A stretch of DNA of 64,000 bases from Corynebacterium stercoris (GTDB taxonomy: Bacteria > Actinomycetota > Actinomycetes > Mycobacteriales > Mycobacteriaceae). The translations under genes and the position numbers were made by a program. The DNA is taken from the NCBI RefSeq assembly GCF_024160105.1, contig NZ_JAMFTQ010000007.1, forward strand, positions 54,789 to 118,788, in the 5' to 3' direction. This document shows positions 30,846-39,376 of the stretch, one piece after another (within the stretch, counting starts at the first letter, position 1; every line of letters begins with the position of its first letter). The notes beneath the pieces were generated by a model. The model saw only the letters and a list, made by a program, of their open reading frames with translations, did no database searches and was not told where the DNA came from.

Positions 30846-31850
30846 TCACACGGAGGCATCATCGAGGATGGTGGCGGCGTAGGCTCGGGTGATTAACCTA
30901 AGCGCCTGGGCGGTGTCGCCCAGCCCCGCCGCCTCGACTGTTTCGGCGCGCGAGTTGGGCACAGCGACACCGGGAGCCCCGGCAGGCTGTGCCCAAAGAA
31001 CGGTCTTCAATGGTACCAGTTCCAGCGGGCCGTCGAGGTACGGGTCGTAGAAGATATCGTCGGCACGCGCGGCGCCCGACGGCGAGCCGAACTCCACCGC
31101 AAGCGCCAGCTCCTCGGCGTCGACGAAGCCGGACGCGAGCCCGCGCGCCGACCAGATCTCCGCCACGAGCTGCGCAATCGCGCGGCCGCAGCGGGTGGTG
31201 CCGGAATGCAGCACACGCGCATCGGCGGCGAAGGCACGCAGCTGGCGCGCCGGGTTCACGGACGCGTCGCGCTCCGGGGAGAGCGAGGTGAGCTCCGCGT
31301 CGACCTCCTCGGCGAGCACCTCGAGCTGGCCGGCGATCACGTCCGGGTCGCCCGTGAGCGCGTCGAGTACCGCCGCGACGGCCGCGATGGTGCGGGCCGG
31401 CGAGGCCCCGGCGGCGGTGGGCAGGGCGGGGAGGATCGTGGTGGAGGAAGGGGCGTCGTCAAGCAGCGGCCCCCGGGCAGGGCCCGCGAGCACCGTCTCC
31501 GCGCCGCGCCCCGCAGCCGCGGCCAAGCCCCGCGCGTCCTGCTCGCGCGCGGCGGCGTCGCCGACGACGAGCACCACATCGAGCGGGCCGACGTACGACG
31601 GCAACGCGTCCGTGACCAGCACCGGCAGCTCAAGCGGCGTGCGCACCGCCACCAGCGCGCGTGCGGCGGCGAGCGCGATCTGGTCCGTGCCCAGAACCAC
31701 CACCGAGCGCGGCTGCATCCCGCGCAGGTGGCTTAAGCGCTGCGCAGCCTGCGCGATCGCGCGCAGCTGGGCGCCCTCGTGCGCGACGTCGAAGAAGCGC
31801 ACCGTCTCGCGGTCGTAGTGGCCGGCACCGGTGTAATAGGAATCCTCCAT
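30846..31850 (-). CDS. SIS-domain protein (TobH-like, phosphoglucose/phosphomannose isomerase-like)
   Basis: 334 aa, between manA and manB exactly as Rv3256c is in M. tuberculosis. N-terminal MEDSYYTGAGHYDRETVRFFDVAHEG; a Rossmann-like segment PRSVVVLGTDQIALAAARAL; second SIS-like half ending ETVEAAGLGDTAQALRLI. The Ser-rich sugar-phosphate loops of active isomerases are not clear, so activity is uncertain. TAGGCT, formed from the manB stop codon, ends 6 bases before the ATG: an internal leaderless promoter is possible. Confidence 0.7.
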   Translation of the reverse strand: MEDSYYTGAGHYDRETVRFFDVAHEGAQLRAIAQAAQRLSHLRGMQPRSVVVLGTDQIALAAARALVAVRTPLELPVLVTDALPSYVGPLDVVLVVGDAAAREQDARGLAAAAGRGAETVLAGPARGPLLDDAPSSTTILPALPTAAGASPARTIAAVAAVLDALTGDPDVIAGQLEVLAEEVDAELTSLSPERDASVNPARQLRAFAADARVLHSGTTRCGRAIAQLVAEIWSARGLASGFVDAEELALAVEFGSPSGAARADDIFYDPYLDGPLELVPLKTVLWAQPAGAPGVAVPNSRAETVEAAGLGDTAQALRLITRAYAATILDDASV

Positions 31851-31859
31851 GCCGCCAGC

Positions 31860-33224
31860 CTAGGCGCGGATGACGGCGAGGATCTCCGAGACCAGCTCTT
31901 CAACCTCCGCGCGCGTCGGCGCCTCGACGTTGAGGCGCAGCAGCGGCTCCGTGTTCGAGGCGCGCACGTTGAACCACGCCTTGGAATCGGTAAGCGTCAC
32001 GGTGACGCCGTCGAGGCGGTCCACATCCGCGGTGCGCTCGGCGAAAGCGTCGAGCACGCGCTGCGTCGCCGCCGCCTGGTCGGCGACCTCGGAGTTGGTC
32101 TCGCCCGACGCCTCGTAGCGCTCGTAGCGCGCCATGAGCTCGCTGAGCGGGCCGTCGAATTCCGCCAGCGCGGCGAGCACGTGCAACGCGGCGAGCAGGC
32201 CGGAATCCGCGTTGAAGAACTCGGTGAAGTAATAGTGCGCGGAGTGCTCGCCGCCGAACAGCGCGCCGCGCGCCGCCATCTCCGCCTTGATGTAGGAGTG
32301 GCCGACGCGGGTGCGCACCGCCGTGCCGCCCGCCTCCTCCACAATCTCCGGCACCGCGCGCGACGTGATCAGGTTGTGGATGATCGTCGCGCCGGGGTGC
32401 TCAGCGAGCGTCCGCGACGCGATCAGCGCCGTAATCGCCGACGGGGACACCGGGCGGCCGCGCTCATCGACCACGAAGCAGCGGTCCGCGTCGCCGTCGA
32501 AGGCGAGCCCGATGTCCGCGCCCTGCTCCGGCGTGAATTTCTGCAGGTCGACGAGGTTCTTCGGGTCCAGCGGGTTCGCCTCGTGGTTCGGGAACGTGCC
32601 GTCGAGCTCGAAGTACAGCTCGCGCACATCCATGTCACCCAGCACTGCCGGCACCGTCAGCCCCGCCATGCCGTTCGCTGCGTCGACAGCGACCGTGAGC
32701 TTCCGCTTCACCGGCACCAGCTCGCGCAGGAACATCGCGTACGCCTCGAGCACATCACGCTTTTCGACGCTTCCTTCCTCCCCCGCGTAGCTCGGAATAC
32801 CGTCGAGAAGCATGGCCCTGATCTGCGCGAGCCCGGTGTCCGTCGAGACCGGCGTGGCGCCCGCGCGGCAGAGCTTGATGCCGTTGTACTGCGCCGGGTT
32901 GTGCGAGGCGGTGAACATCGCGCCCGCGCAGCCGAGGGTGCCGGCGGCGAAGTAGAGCTCGTCGGTGGAGGTCAGGCCGAGCTCGATCACGTCGAGGCCC
33001 TGGGACGCCGCGCCCTGAGCGAACGCCGCGGCGAGCGACGGCGACGACGGGCGCATGTCGTAGCCCACCGCGATCGTGCGTTCGCCCTCGCCGCGGAGAA
33101 TGTGCGCGAACGCGGCGCCGACGCCGCGAGCCACGTCCTCGTCTAAGGTCTCCCCCACGACACCGCGGATGTCGTACGCCTTGATGAGCTTGTCCAGGGA
33201 ATCCCCCGTGTGCGTGATAGCCAT
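31860..33224 (-). CDS. manB: Phosphomannomutase
   Basis: 454 aa alpha-D-phosphohexomutase converting mannose-6-phosphate to mannose-1-phosphate. Phosphoserine loop FTASHNPAQYNG, metal loop DGDADRCFVVDERGR, sugar loop GGEHSAHYYF, phosphate-binding RASNTEPLLRLNVEA. It feeds the guanylyltransferase encoded at 34.9-36.0 kb. The start at 33224 is supported by TAAGAT (33232-33237), which ends 7 bases upstream and contains the stop codon of the DUF3499 gene. Confidence 0.94.
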   Translation of the reverse strand: MAITHTGDSLDKLIKAYDIRGVVGETLDEDVARGVGAAFAHILRGEGERTIAVGYDMRPSSPSLAAAFAQGAASQGLDVIELGLTSTDELYFAAGTLGCAGAMFTASHNPAQYNGIKLCRAGATPVSTDTGLAQIRAMLLDGIPSYAGEEGSVEKRDVLEAYAMFLRELVPVKRKLTVAVDAANGMAGLTVPAVLGDMDVRELYFELDGTFPNHEANPLDPKNLVDLQKFTPEQGADIGLAFDGDADRCFVVDERGRPVSPSAITALIASRTLAEHPGATIIHNLITSRAVPEIVEEAGGTAVRTRVGHSYIKAEMAARGALFGGEHSAHYYFTEFFNADSGLLAALHVLAALAEFDGPLSELMARYERYEASGETNSEVADQAAATQRVLDAFAERTADVDRLDGVTVTLTDSKAWFNVRASNTEPLLRLNVEAPTRAEVEELVSEILAVIRA

Positions 33225-33231
33225 GCGGGCT

Positions 33232-33237
33232 ATCTTA
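33232..33237 (-). promoter_or_regulatory. -10 box of leaderless manB transcript
   Basis: TAAGAT on the minus strand, 7 bases before the manB ATG; its first three bases are the TAA stop of the upstream DUF3499 gene. Confidence 0.5.
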
Positions 33238-33720
33238 TTGCTCGCCCTCTTCCGCCTGCGCGCCCGGCTCCGGCACCACGCGCAGGTGCGAGCGGCGCTT
33301 CGCGCGTTCCGCCGCCGCCTGCTCCTCCACCCGCTTCGTGCGGTGCACCGGGTGGTTTGAGGTGGCCGGGTCGTTGAAGTCGTGGGACGCGCCGTACTCG
33401 ATCGGGTCGCCCGAGGTGTCCACCAGGCCGGTGGTCACGCGGCCCGCCTCGCGCACCGCCTCGGCAAGCGCGGTGAGCTCGTGCTCGTCCATCTCCTCGA
33501 GCTCGTCGTCGGTGATGTCGATCTGCTCCACGCGCACCATCTCCCAGCCCACCGGGGCCGTGATGTGCGCCGAGTGGCGCTCGCACAAATCCCACGCGTG
33601 CGGGTCCGCGACGGGCGCCAGCGGGCCGATCACCGCCGTCGACTCCGCGTAGGCGTACACCAGCGTGGCCACGGCGGGCCGCCCGCAGCCCGGCCGGCAA
33701 CAACGACGGAAAGTATTCAC
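33235..33720 (-). CDS. DUF3499 family zinc-ribbon-like protein
   Basis: 161 aa from GTG at 33720 (VNTFRRCCRPGCGRPAVATLVYAYAESTAVIGPL). The N-terminal CCRPGC and the later DLCERHS form a likely treble-clef or zinc-ribbon site, the DUF3499 signature. The tail is charged and disordered-looking. TAGACT ends 8 bases before the GTG, which sets the start over the longer open frames. Same place as Rv3258c next to manB; function unknown. Confidence 0.8.
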   Translation of the reverse strand: MNTFRRCCRPGCGRPAVATLVYAYAESTAVIGPLAPVADPHAWDLCERHSAHITAPVGWEMVRVEQIDITDDELEEMDEHELTALAEAVREAGRVTTGLVDTSGDPIEYGASHDFNDPATSNHPVHRTKRVEEQAAAERAKRRSHLRVVPEPGAQAEEGEQ

Positions 33721-33728
33721 GGCAGCCA

Positions 33729-33734
33729 AGTCTA
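33729..33734 (-). promoter_or_regulatory. -10 box of leaderless DUF3499 gene
   Basis: TAGACT on the minus strand, 8 bases from the GTG start. It forms a divergent pair with the identical box at 33802-33807 on the other strand. Confidence 0.5.
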
Positions 33735-33801
33735 AACCCCAGCTTGAGTTTTCGGTAGCGCCGCCGCGGCGCGCCAGGGCGGGCGGCGGCGGGCGCGGGC
33801 C

Positions 33802-33807
33802 TAGACT
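33802..33807 (+). promoter_or_regulatory. -10 box of leaderless zincin-like gene
   Basis: TAGACT followed by 8 bases and ATG at 33816. Confidence 0.5.
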
Positions 33808-33815
33808 GTGCAGCC

Positions 33816-34301
33816 ATGACGACATCTGGCGCGGCGGGCGGCCCACTCCACCTGCGACCGGGGCGCGACCGCCACGGCCGCGGCGCCCGGGGCCCGCTGC
33901 TGCCGGTCGGTGTCCCGCGCTACCGCACGCGCTCGATGGCCTTCGACCAGCTCGTGCTGGAAACGTACGCGCCGCTGCACAACGCGTACTTCGACCAGCT
34001 TTCCGGCGTCGACCTGGCCGTGGACACCATCCCGCGCATGCGGCTGCGCGCAGATTCCGCTGTGCTTCCCGACGAAATCGTCGCCGACGGCCCAATCCCC
34101 CTCGGCCGCGTGCTGGAAGCCGGCGTGGACCGCTCCGGCAACCCGACGCGGGCGCGTTTTGTGGTGTTCCGGCGCCCCGTCGAACAGCGGGCGCACACTG
34201 TGGAAGAGCGCTCGGAGCTGATCACGTGGATCCTCACCGCGCTCGTGGCGTACTACCTGAACCTGGATCCGCGCGACGTGGACCCCGATTTCCCCTGGTA
34301 G
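33816..34301 (+). CDS. Zincin-like 'metallopeptidase family' protein lacking HExxH
   Basis: 161 aa, matching the Rv3259 type that lies between DUF3499 and whiB2. Family segments: RGPLLPVGVPRYRTRSMAFDQLVLETY, VDTIPRMR, PDEIVADGPIPLGRVLEAGVD, GNPTRARFVVFRRPVEQRA, and the helix ELITWILTALVAYYLNLDPRDVDPDF. That helix is where related Zincin_1 proteins carry HExxH; here the zinc ligands are absent, so proteolysis is unlikely. Convergent with whcD (3-base gap). Confidence 0.72.
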   Translation: MTTSGAAGGPLHLRPGRDRHGRGARGPLLPVGVPRYRTRSMAFDQLVLETYAPLHNAYFDQLSGVDLAVDTIPRMRLRADSAVLPDEIVADGPIPLGRVLEAGVDRSGNPTRARFVVFRRPVEQRAHTVEERSELITWILTALVAYYLNLDPRDVDPDFPW

Positions 34302-34304
34302 GCG

Positions 34305-34595
34305 CTAGCCGATCTGCTTCTTCAGGCGGCGGCGCTCACGGTCGGACAGGCCGCCCCAGATGCCGAAGCGCTCGTCGTGTTCGAGGGCGTACTCGAGGCA
34401 CTCATCGCGCACGGCGCAGGCCTTGCAGATGCGCTTCGCCTCGCGCGTGGAGCCACCCTTCTCCGGGAAGAAGGCTTCCGGATCGGTCTGCGCGCAGAGC
34501 GCCTGGTCTTGCCACTCCTGCTCGACGGTGCCGAACAGTTCGTCGAGGGTCATGCCTCCCGCGGCCGCCCCTCGGAGAATGGTGTCATCGGCCAT
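34305..34595 (-). CDS. whcD: WhiB-family regulator WhcD (WhiB2 orthologue)
   Basis: 96 aa from ATG at 34595 (MADDTILRGAAAGG). Cluster ligands in ALCAQTDPEAFFP and ICKACAVRDEC, then FGIWGGLSDRERRRLKKQ. WhiB2/WhmD/WhcD proteins control cell division and septation; in C. glutamicum WhcD works with WhiA. The ribosome site AAGGAGG lies 9 bases upstream. The longer frame to 34694 is not favoured. Confidence 0.9.
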   Translation of the reverse strand: MADDTILRGAAAGGMTLDELFGTVEQEWQDQALCAQTDPEAFFPEKGGSTREAKRICKACAVRDECLEYALEHDERFGIWGGLSDRERRRLKKQIG

Positions 34596-34644
34596 AGCCC
34601 CACGCCTCCTTCCTCCGTTGTCCTGTGGAACCTCTGATTTCGGT

Positions 34645-34657
34645 GTGTAACTTACAC
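34645..34657. promoter_or_regulatory. Palindrome in whcD leader
   Basis: GTGTAA-C-TTACAC, a perfect 13-base inverted repeat about 50 bases upstream of the whcD ATG. On the minus strand it contains TAAGTT, a possible -10, so a protein bound here would block transcription. Confidence 0.4.
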
Positions 34658-34773
34658 CAATGCGATTAGACACCGAACCACTAAATAGCCGCAACCTCCT
34701 CGCCCCGTTCCAGCACCATTCTTATGGTTATCCCCGCCAAACAGCCACACGAGTCACAGAAGTAACATTGCGT

Positions 34774-34799
34774 TTCACCCCACCGGGTTCGGGGGTGAA
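34774..34799 (-). terminator. Possible terminator after the guanylyltransferase gene
   Basis: TTCACCCC (34774-34781) pairs with GGGGTGAA (34792-34799), an 8-bp perfect stem in an A+T-richer gap between the guanylyltransferase gene and whcD. No T run follows on the minus strand. Confidence 0.4.
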
Positions 34800-34867
34800 T
34801 CGAGGGGGTACTAGATGTGGTATGGCCCTGTTGCGCGCATAACAAGTTGGCCGATCCGGCGTGTCGC

Positions 34868-35974
34868 TTACGCGTCCGGCGAAAAACGCACTCCCGAATC
34901 CGGGATTTCCACGCCCGGCCACACGCGCATGCCGCCCTGCAGCTCGCAGCGCGCGCCGATGCGCGCACCCTCGCCGATCACGCAGTCCTGGATGCGCACG
35001 TTAGCGCCGATCGTCGCGCCGGAGGCGATGATGGAATTTCGCACGACGGCTCCGGGCTCGACGGTGACACCGTCGAAAAGCACGGAATCGTCGATGCGCG
35101 AGCCTGCGCCGATCACCGACCCGCGACCCACCGCGGTGCCGCCCATGAGGATCACGCCGCCCGCGACGCCTGCCGACGGATCGACGAGCGACTCGCCCGT
35201 CCGCCCCTCGAGCAACGGCGAGTACGCGATGCCGCGCACGAGATCCGACGAGCCCTGCACGAAATCGCTCGGGCGGCCCATGTCGCGCCAGTAGGAGGAA
35301 TCGACGTGGCCGAGTACAAGGGCGCCGTCGGAAAGCAAGCCCGGGAACACTTCGCGCTCGACGGACACGACGCGCCCTGCGGGGATGCGCTCGATCACCT
35401 CGCGCTTGAACACGTAGCAGCCGGCGTTGATCTGGTCGGTCGGCGGATCCTCGGTCTTCTCCAGAAACGCCAGCACGCGGCCGTCTGCGTCGGTGGGCAC
35501 CGAGCCGAACGCGCGCGGATCCGGCACGCGCACCAGGTGCAGCGTCACATCCGCGCCGCCCGCGTGGTGCGTGTCGAGGATGGCGCCGAGGTCCGCGCCG
35601 GAGAGCACGTCGCCGTTGAACACCATCGCCGTGTCGTAGCGCAGCTTGTCGTACACGTTGCGGATGCCGCCGCCGGTGCCCAGCGCTTCTTCCTCCACGA
35701 CGTACTCGATCTCCAGGCCGAACTCCGCGCCGTCGCCGAAGTAGCGCTCGAACACCTCCGCCTTGTACGACGTGCCCAGCACCACGTGCCGCATGCCGGC
35801 CGCCGCGATGCGCGCGAGCAGGTGGCTCAAGAACGGGTAGCCGGCGGTGGGCAGCATCGGCTTGGGCGTCGACACCGTCAGCGGGCGCAGCCGCGTGCCC
35901 TGCCCGCCGACGAGAATGACGGCGTCCGTCTCCGCCGCCAGCGCGGCGCCGGTGGATTCAGGTTGCTCAGCCAT
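34868..35974 (-). CDS. Mannose-1-phosphate guanylyltransferase (NDP-sugar pyrophosphorylase)
   Basis: 368 aa from ATG at 35974 (MAEQPESTG), with AAAGGA 7 bases upstream. Nucleotidyltransferase signature LVGGQGTRLRPLTVSTPKPMLP, metal site FNGDVLSG, and NAGCYVFKREV; the C-terminal third is a left-handed beta helix of hexapeptide repeats (GRGSVIGAGSRIDDSVLFDGVTVEPGAVVRNSII). The Rv3264c position and neighbouring manA and manB favour GDP-mannose synthesis over dTDP-glucose synthesis; the specificity is inferred. Confidence 0.87.
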   Translation of the reverse strand: MAEQPESTGAALAAETDAVILVGGQGTRLRPLTVSTPKPMLPTAGYPFLSHLLARIAAAGMRHVVLGTSYKAEVFERYFGDGAEFGLEIEYVVEEEALGTGGGIRNVYDKLRYDTAMVFNGDVLSGADLGAILDTHHAGGADVTLHLVRVPDPRAFGSVPTDADGRVLAFLEKTEDPPTDQINAGCYVFKREVIERIPAGRVVSVEREVFPGLLSDGALVLGHVDSSYWRDMGRPSDFVQGSSDLVRGIAYSPLLEGRTGESLVDPSAGVAGGVILMGGTAVGRGSVIGAGSRIDDSVLFDGVTVEPGAVVRNSIIASGATIGANVRIQDCVIGEGARIGARCELQGGMRVWPGVEIPDSGVRFSPDA

Positions 35975-35984
35975 GTGGTGTCCT

Positions 35985-36881
35985 TTACTTACGTCGAGAA
36001 GCACGGCGCACCGCGAGCGCGCCGCGAGCCTGCAATCCAACCCAGAGTACGAGCCGCACCGGGGCCTGCCACCACCGCGGGTGCCGGTCGCGCTGGAAGC
36101 GGTACGCCGACGCGTGGTGCGCCGGCACCGTCACGCGCGAGAACTTGCCCGCGACATGGCCCTGGTCGTGGCGGATCCCGGCGTGCGGGCAATACAGGTT
36201 GTCCCAGCCTGCGCGCGTGAGGCGGTCGCCGAAATCGATGTCCTCGAGGTACATGAAGTAACGCTCGTCGAAGCCGCCGATTGCGTCGAACGCGTCCCAG
36301 CGCACGAGCAGGCACGACCCCGACAGCCAGCCGGCGGTGCGCTGCGTATCCATGTCCTCGCCCTTGCGGTACGCCGCGCTAAACGGGTTTTTCGGCCACA
36401 CCTGCGCGAGCAGCGCGTGGCCGATGCCGGTGGTCAAGGTCGGCACCTCGCGCGCGCTGGGGTACACGGAACCGTCCGCCTCCTCGATGCGCGGACCGGC
36501 CGCACCTGCGCGGGGCGCGGCGTCCAGGCATTGCACAAGCGTATCGACGCTCGCAGGAGCAAAACGCACATCCGGATTCACCACCAGCAGGTAATCCGGG
36601 TCGATCTCCCCGCGTTCGCGGCGCGGCGCCAGCGCGCGGGCGGCGGCGTTAATCGCGGCGCCGTAGCCGATGTTGCCGCCGGTGGGCAGGAACTCGACGT
36701 GCTCGTGCGCCTCCGCCGCCGCCTGGGGGACGCCGTCAGTGGAGCCGTTATCGGCGCACAGTAATACAGTGCGGCGCGCCGTCGCGTCGGCGAGGCTGTC
36801 GATCAACGCGCCGAGGTGCTTGCCCGGCGAGTACGTCACCGTGATGACGGCGAGCGGAAGGGAGGTTGCAGCGTGCTTCAC
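35985..36881 (-). CDS. wbbL: WbbL-like rhamnosyltransferase (GT2)
   Basis: 298 aa, GTG start at 36881. GT2 fold: AVITVTYSPGKHLGALIDSL, ADNGSTDG, GGNIGYGAAINAA, DYLLVVNPDV (DxD-like), and the acceptor-side segment FDERYFMYLEDIDFGDRLTRAGW. In mycolata WbbL adds rhamnose to the GlcNAc-phosphate-decaprenyl unit that links arabinogalactan to peptidoglycan. It lies between the guanylyltransferase and LCP genes as in Rv3264c-Rv3265c-Rv3267. Divergent from the LCP gene. Confidence 0.87.
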   Translation of the reverse strand: MKHAATSLPLAVITVTYSPGKHLGALIDSLADATARRTVLLCADNGSTDGVPQAAAEAHEHVEFLPTGGNIGYGAAINAAARALAPRRERGEIDPDYLLVVNPDVRFAPASVDTLVQCLDAAPRAGAAGPRIEEADGSVYPSAREVPTLTTGIGHALLAQVWPKNPFSAAYRKGEDMDTQRTAGWLSGSCLLVRWDAFDAIGGFDERYFMYLEDIDFGDRLTRAGWDNLYCPHAGIRHDQGHVAGKFSRVTVPAHHASAYRFQRDRHPRWWQAPVRLVLWVGLQARGALAVRRASRRK

Positions 36882-36965
36882 AATGCGCCGAAGCTTACCC
36901 GGCGCTTAGCGCCGCCCGGGGCAGCCACACCGCGCTCGCGCCCGGGTCGCTGCGGGTGCGTGCCG

Positions 36966-36971
36966 TATACT
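36966..36971 (+). promoter_or_regulatory. -10 box of leaderless LCP gene
   Basis: TATACT, near consensus, followed by 8 bases and GTG at 36980. It fixes the start of the LCP protein. Confidence 0.6.
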
Positions 36972-36979
36972 TTCCGCCT

Positions 36980-38572
36980 GTGACGGACAACTACAGGCGC
37001 GCCCGGGACATCCAGCCGGCACCCTCCCGCGCGAGGGATGTCAGCCAAGCCGGGCACCCGGTTGTCAAAGGCGCGCTGGCGTTCCTGTCCGCCGTGGTGC
37101 TGCTGGTTTCCGGCGCGGGGTACGCGGCGGTGGGGCGCATCGGCAATCAGTTGAGTGCGTCGGAGCTGGAGATTAAACCGCCGTCGAAAAGCAAGGAAAA
37201 GAAGAAGCCCGAGGCGCTCGACGGAGCCGTGGACATCCTGCTGGTCGGCTCGGACTCGCGTACCGACGCCCAGGGCAACCCGCTCAGCGAGGAGGAGCTC
37301 GCGCGGCTGAACGCGGGCATTGCCGACGGCGAGATCAACACCGACACCATCATGGTCGTGCGCATCCCGGCCGACGGCTCGCGCGCGACTGCGGTATCGA
37401 TTCCGCGCGACACGTACGTGCACACCGACGACTACGGCAACCTGAAGATCAACGGCGTCTACGCCGCGCACGCCGCCGAGAAGCGCGAGGAGCTGGTCGA
37501 GCGCGGCGTGGAGCCGGGGCCGCAGCTGGAGCAGCAGGTCGCACGCGCGGGGCAGCTCGGGCTTATCGACGCCGTGGCCGACCTCACCGGCGTCGAAGTC
37601 GACCACTTCGCCCAAGTGGGCCTTTTAGGATTCGTGCTGCTCACCGACGCTGTCGGTGGTGTCGAGGTATGCCTGAACGAGGCCGTCGACGAGCCGCTGT
37701 CCGGCGCGCGCTTCCCCGCCGGTGTCCAGACGCTCAACGGCACCGAGGCACTGTCGTTCGTGCGCCAGCGCCACGACTTGCCGCGCGGCGACCTCGACCG
37801 CATCGTGCGCCAGCAGGCGTTCATGGCGTCGCTGGTGCGCGAGGTGCTCTCCGCCGGCACGCTGGCGAACCCGGTGCGCATGCGCGAGCTGGCCAACGCC
37901 GCCGAGCGCTCCGTGACCATCGACCAGGGCTGGGACGTGATGGGGCTGGCGCAGCAGATGTCCGGGCTGGCGGGCGGCAACGTGACGTTTACGACGATTC
38001 CGGTGACCTCGGTCAACGGCGTGGGCGACTACGGCGAGTCCATCGTCACTGTCGACGTCGCGGAGGTGCACCGCTTCATGGAGGAGCAGGTGACGCCGCC
38101 TGAGGCGGCCGACGCGGAAGGCGACGGCGGCGAGGAGACCGAGTCCGCGCCGGCGCCGAGCACCGAGCTCGCCGCGGCCGAGGTGTACGTGCTCAACGCG
38201 GGCGCGCCGCCGCGCCAGGCGACGGTGGTCGCGGACTTCCTGCGGGAGTCGACGCTGCAGGTCGCCAACGTGTCTAACGCGCTCGAGGGCGTATACTCGC
38301 GCTCCCAGATCGTCGCCGCCGACCCGGAGGATGCCAAGGCGCACGAGCTCGCCGAGCGCCTCGGCGGCCTGCCGGTCACCTCCAACGACGGCCTTGAGCC
38401 GGGCAGCCTCATCGTGGTCGTCGCCGCCGACTACGCCGGCCCCGCCGCGTTCGAGGAGGGCGAGACTGGCGAGGAGCACGAAACCGTCGGCACGCCGGGC
38501 GCCGATTTCGGCGCCACCGAGGCCTCGCCGGAGCTCAACGCCGGCGGCACGGGCCCGCGCTGCGTGAACTAA
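36980..38572 (+). CDS. LytR-CpsA-Psr (LCP) family cell-wall polymer ligase
   Basis: 530 aa from GTG at 36980 (VTDNYRRARDIQPAPS). One membrane segment (about 30-50), then the extracellular LCP domain: DILLVGSDSRTD, NTDTIMVVRIPADG, AVSIPRDTYV, GLIDAVADLTGV, and FVRQRHDLPRGDLDRIVRQQAFM with the conserved Arg cluster. The C-terminus has a LytR_C domain (EVYVLNAGAPPRQATVVADFLR). In corynebacteria LcpA attaches arabinogalactan to peptidoglycan. Position and length match C. glutamicum lcpA as I recall. Confidence 0.92.
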   Translation: MTDNYRRARDIQPAPSRARDVSQAGHPVVKGALAFLSAVVLLVSGAGYAAVGRIGNQLSASELEIKPPSKSKEKKKPEALDGAVDILLVGSDSRTDAQGNPLSEEELARLNAGIADGEINTDTIMVVRIPADGSRATAVSIPRDTYVHTDDYGNLKINGVYAAHAAEKREELVERGVEPGPQLEQQVARAGQLGLIDAVADLTGVEVDHFAQVGLLGFVLLTDAVGGVEVCLNEAVDEPLSGARFPAGVQTLNGTEALSFVRQRHDLPRGDLDRIVRQQAFMASLVREVLSAGTLANPVRMRELANAAERSVTIDQGWDVMGLAQQMSGLAGGNVTFTTIPVTSVNGVGDYGESIVTVDVAEVHRFMEEQVTPPEAADAEGDGGEETESAPAPSTELAAAEVYVLNAGAPPRQATVVADFLRESTLQVANVSNALEGVYSRSQIVAADPEDAKAHELAERLGGLPVTSNDGLEPGSLIVVVAADYAGPAAFEEGETGEEHETVGTPGADFGATEASPELNAGGTGPRCVN

Positions 38573-38590
38573 TTCTCTAGTCTGGCGGGC

Positions 38591-39250
38591 ATGAACATGC
38601 TTTCGCCGCTGCTCGCCACCGACCCGGCCAGCCCGCGCCTCACCGTCTACGACGACGCGCGCGGCACCCGCATGGAATTCTCCGGCGTGACGCTGGAGAA
38701 CTGGGCGTGCAAGGTCGCGAACATGCTGCTCGAGGAGTTCGAGCTCGACGAGGACGGCGCCGTACGCATCGATCTCCCCGCGTCGTGGCAGGCGGCGGTG
38801 GTTGCGCTCGGCGCGTACACCGCGTCGCTCACCCCGCTTTTCGACGATTCTTTGCAGCCCGACGTCGTGTTCACCTCCGTCGATAAGGCTCCGGCGTGGA
38901 GCGATGTGCCGGACTGCGTCGTGGTGTCGGACGACCCGTTCGGGCGCGGCGTTGTCGAGGCGGGCGGCGAGCTGCCGCTGGGTACCGTCGATTTCGGTCC
39001 CACCGTGCGCTTTTACGGCGACCAGTACGTGGGCCCGAGTCCGGAGCTTGCGCGGTGGGAGCGGGCGGACGTCGGCAAGCACCGGTACTTAGTGCCGGCG
39101 TGGAGCACGGCGGAGGAGTTCGAGGAGTACGTGCTCGCGCCGCTCGCCGCGGGCGGGTCGGTGGTGCTGGCCGCGGGGCTGGTGTCGGCGGAGCGTCAGC
39201 AGCAGATTGTGGAGACGGAGAAGGTTACGCGCGTCTTAACTCCGCGTTAA
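38591..39250 (+). CDS. TIGR03089 family protein
   Basis: 219 aa, MNMLSPLLATDPASPRLTVYDDARGTRMEFSGVTLENWACKVANML is the TIGR03089 signature: a short relative of the N-terminal part of AMP-binding (acyl-CoA synthetase) enzymes without the ATP-binding P-loop, so not an active ligase. Found next to lcpA in mycolata. TAGTCT (38578-38583) ends 7 bases before the ATG, so it has its own leaderless promoter. Function unknown. Confidence 0.8.
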   Translation: MNMLSPLLATDPASPRLTVYDDARGTRMEFSGVTLENWACKVANMLLEEFELDEDGAVRIDLPASWQAAVVALGAYTASLTPLFDDSLQPDVVFTSVDKAPAWSDVPDCVVVSDDPFGRGVVEAGGELPLGTVDFGPTVRFYGDQYVGPSPELARWERADVGKHRYLVPAWSTAEEFEEYVLAPLAAGGSVVLAAGLVSAERQQQIVETEKVTRVLTPR

Positions 39251-39287
39251 CTGCCCGTTTCGGGGGTGGACGTTCCCCCAGCTCTAC

Positions 39288-39301
39288 CCCCGTTAACGGG
39301 G
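39288..39301. promoter_or_regulatory. 14-base palindrome before the ABC importer operon
   Basis: CCCCGTTAACGGGG, a perfect palindrome about 75 bases upstream of the binding-protein start. It could be the operator of a sugar regulator or a very short terminator for the TIGR03089 gene; the symmetric centre without a loop favours an operator. Confidence 0.4.
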
Positions 39302-39376
39302 AAACGGCCAAAATCGGGGTTTTTCACCGGATTGTTCTTCTAGATTAAAGGAACCTCCGATTTGAAAGGCCTGTGT

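Noticed and set aside
37625..39082. Minus-strand frame of 485 codons
   Set aside because: Antisense to the LCP gene and the TIGR03089 gene; composition typical of high-G+C shadow frames.
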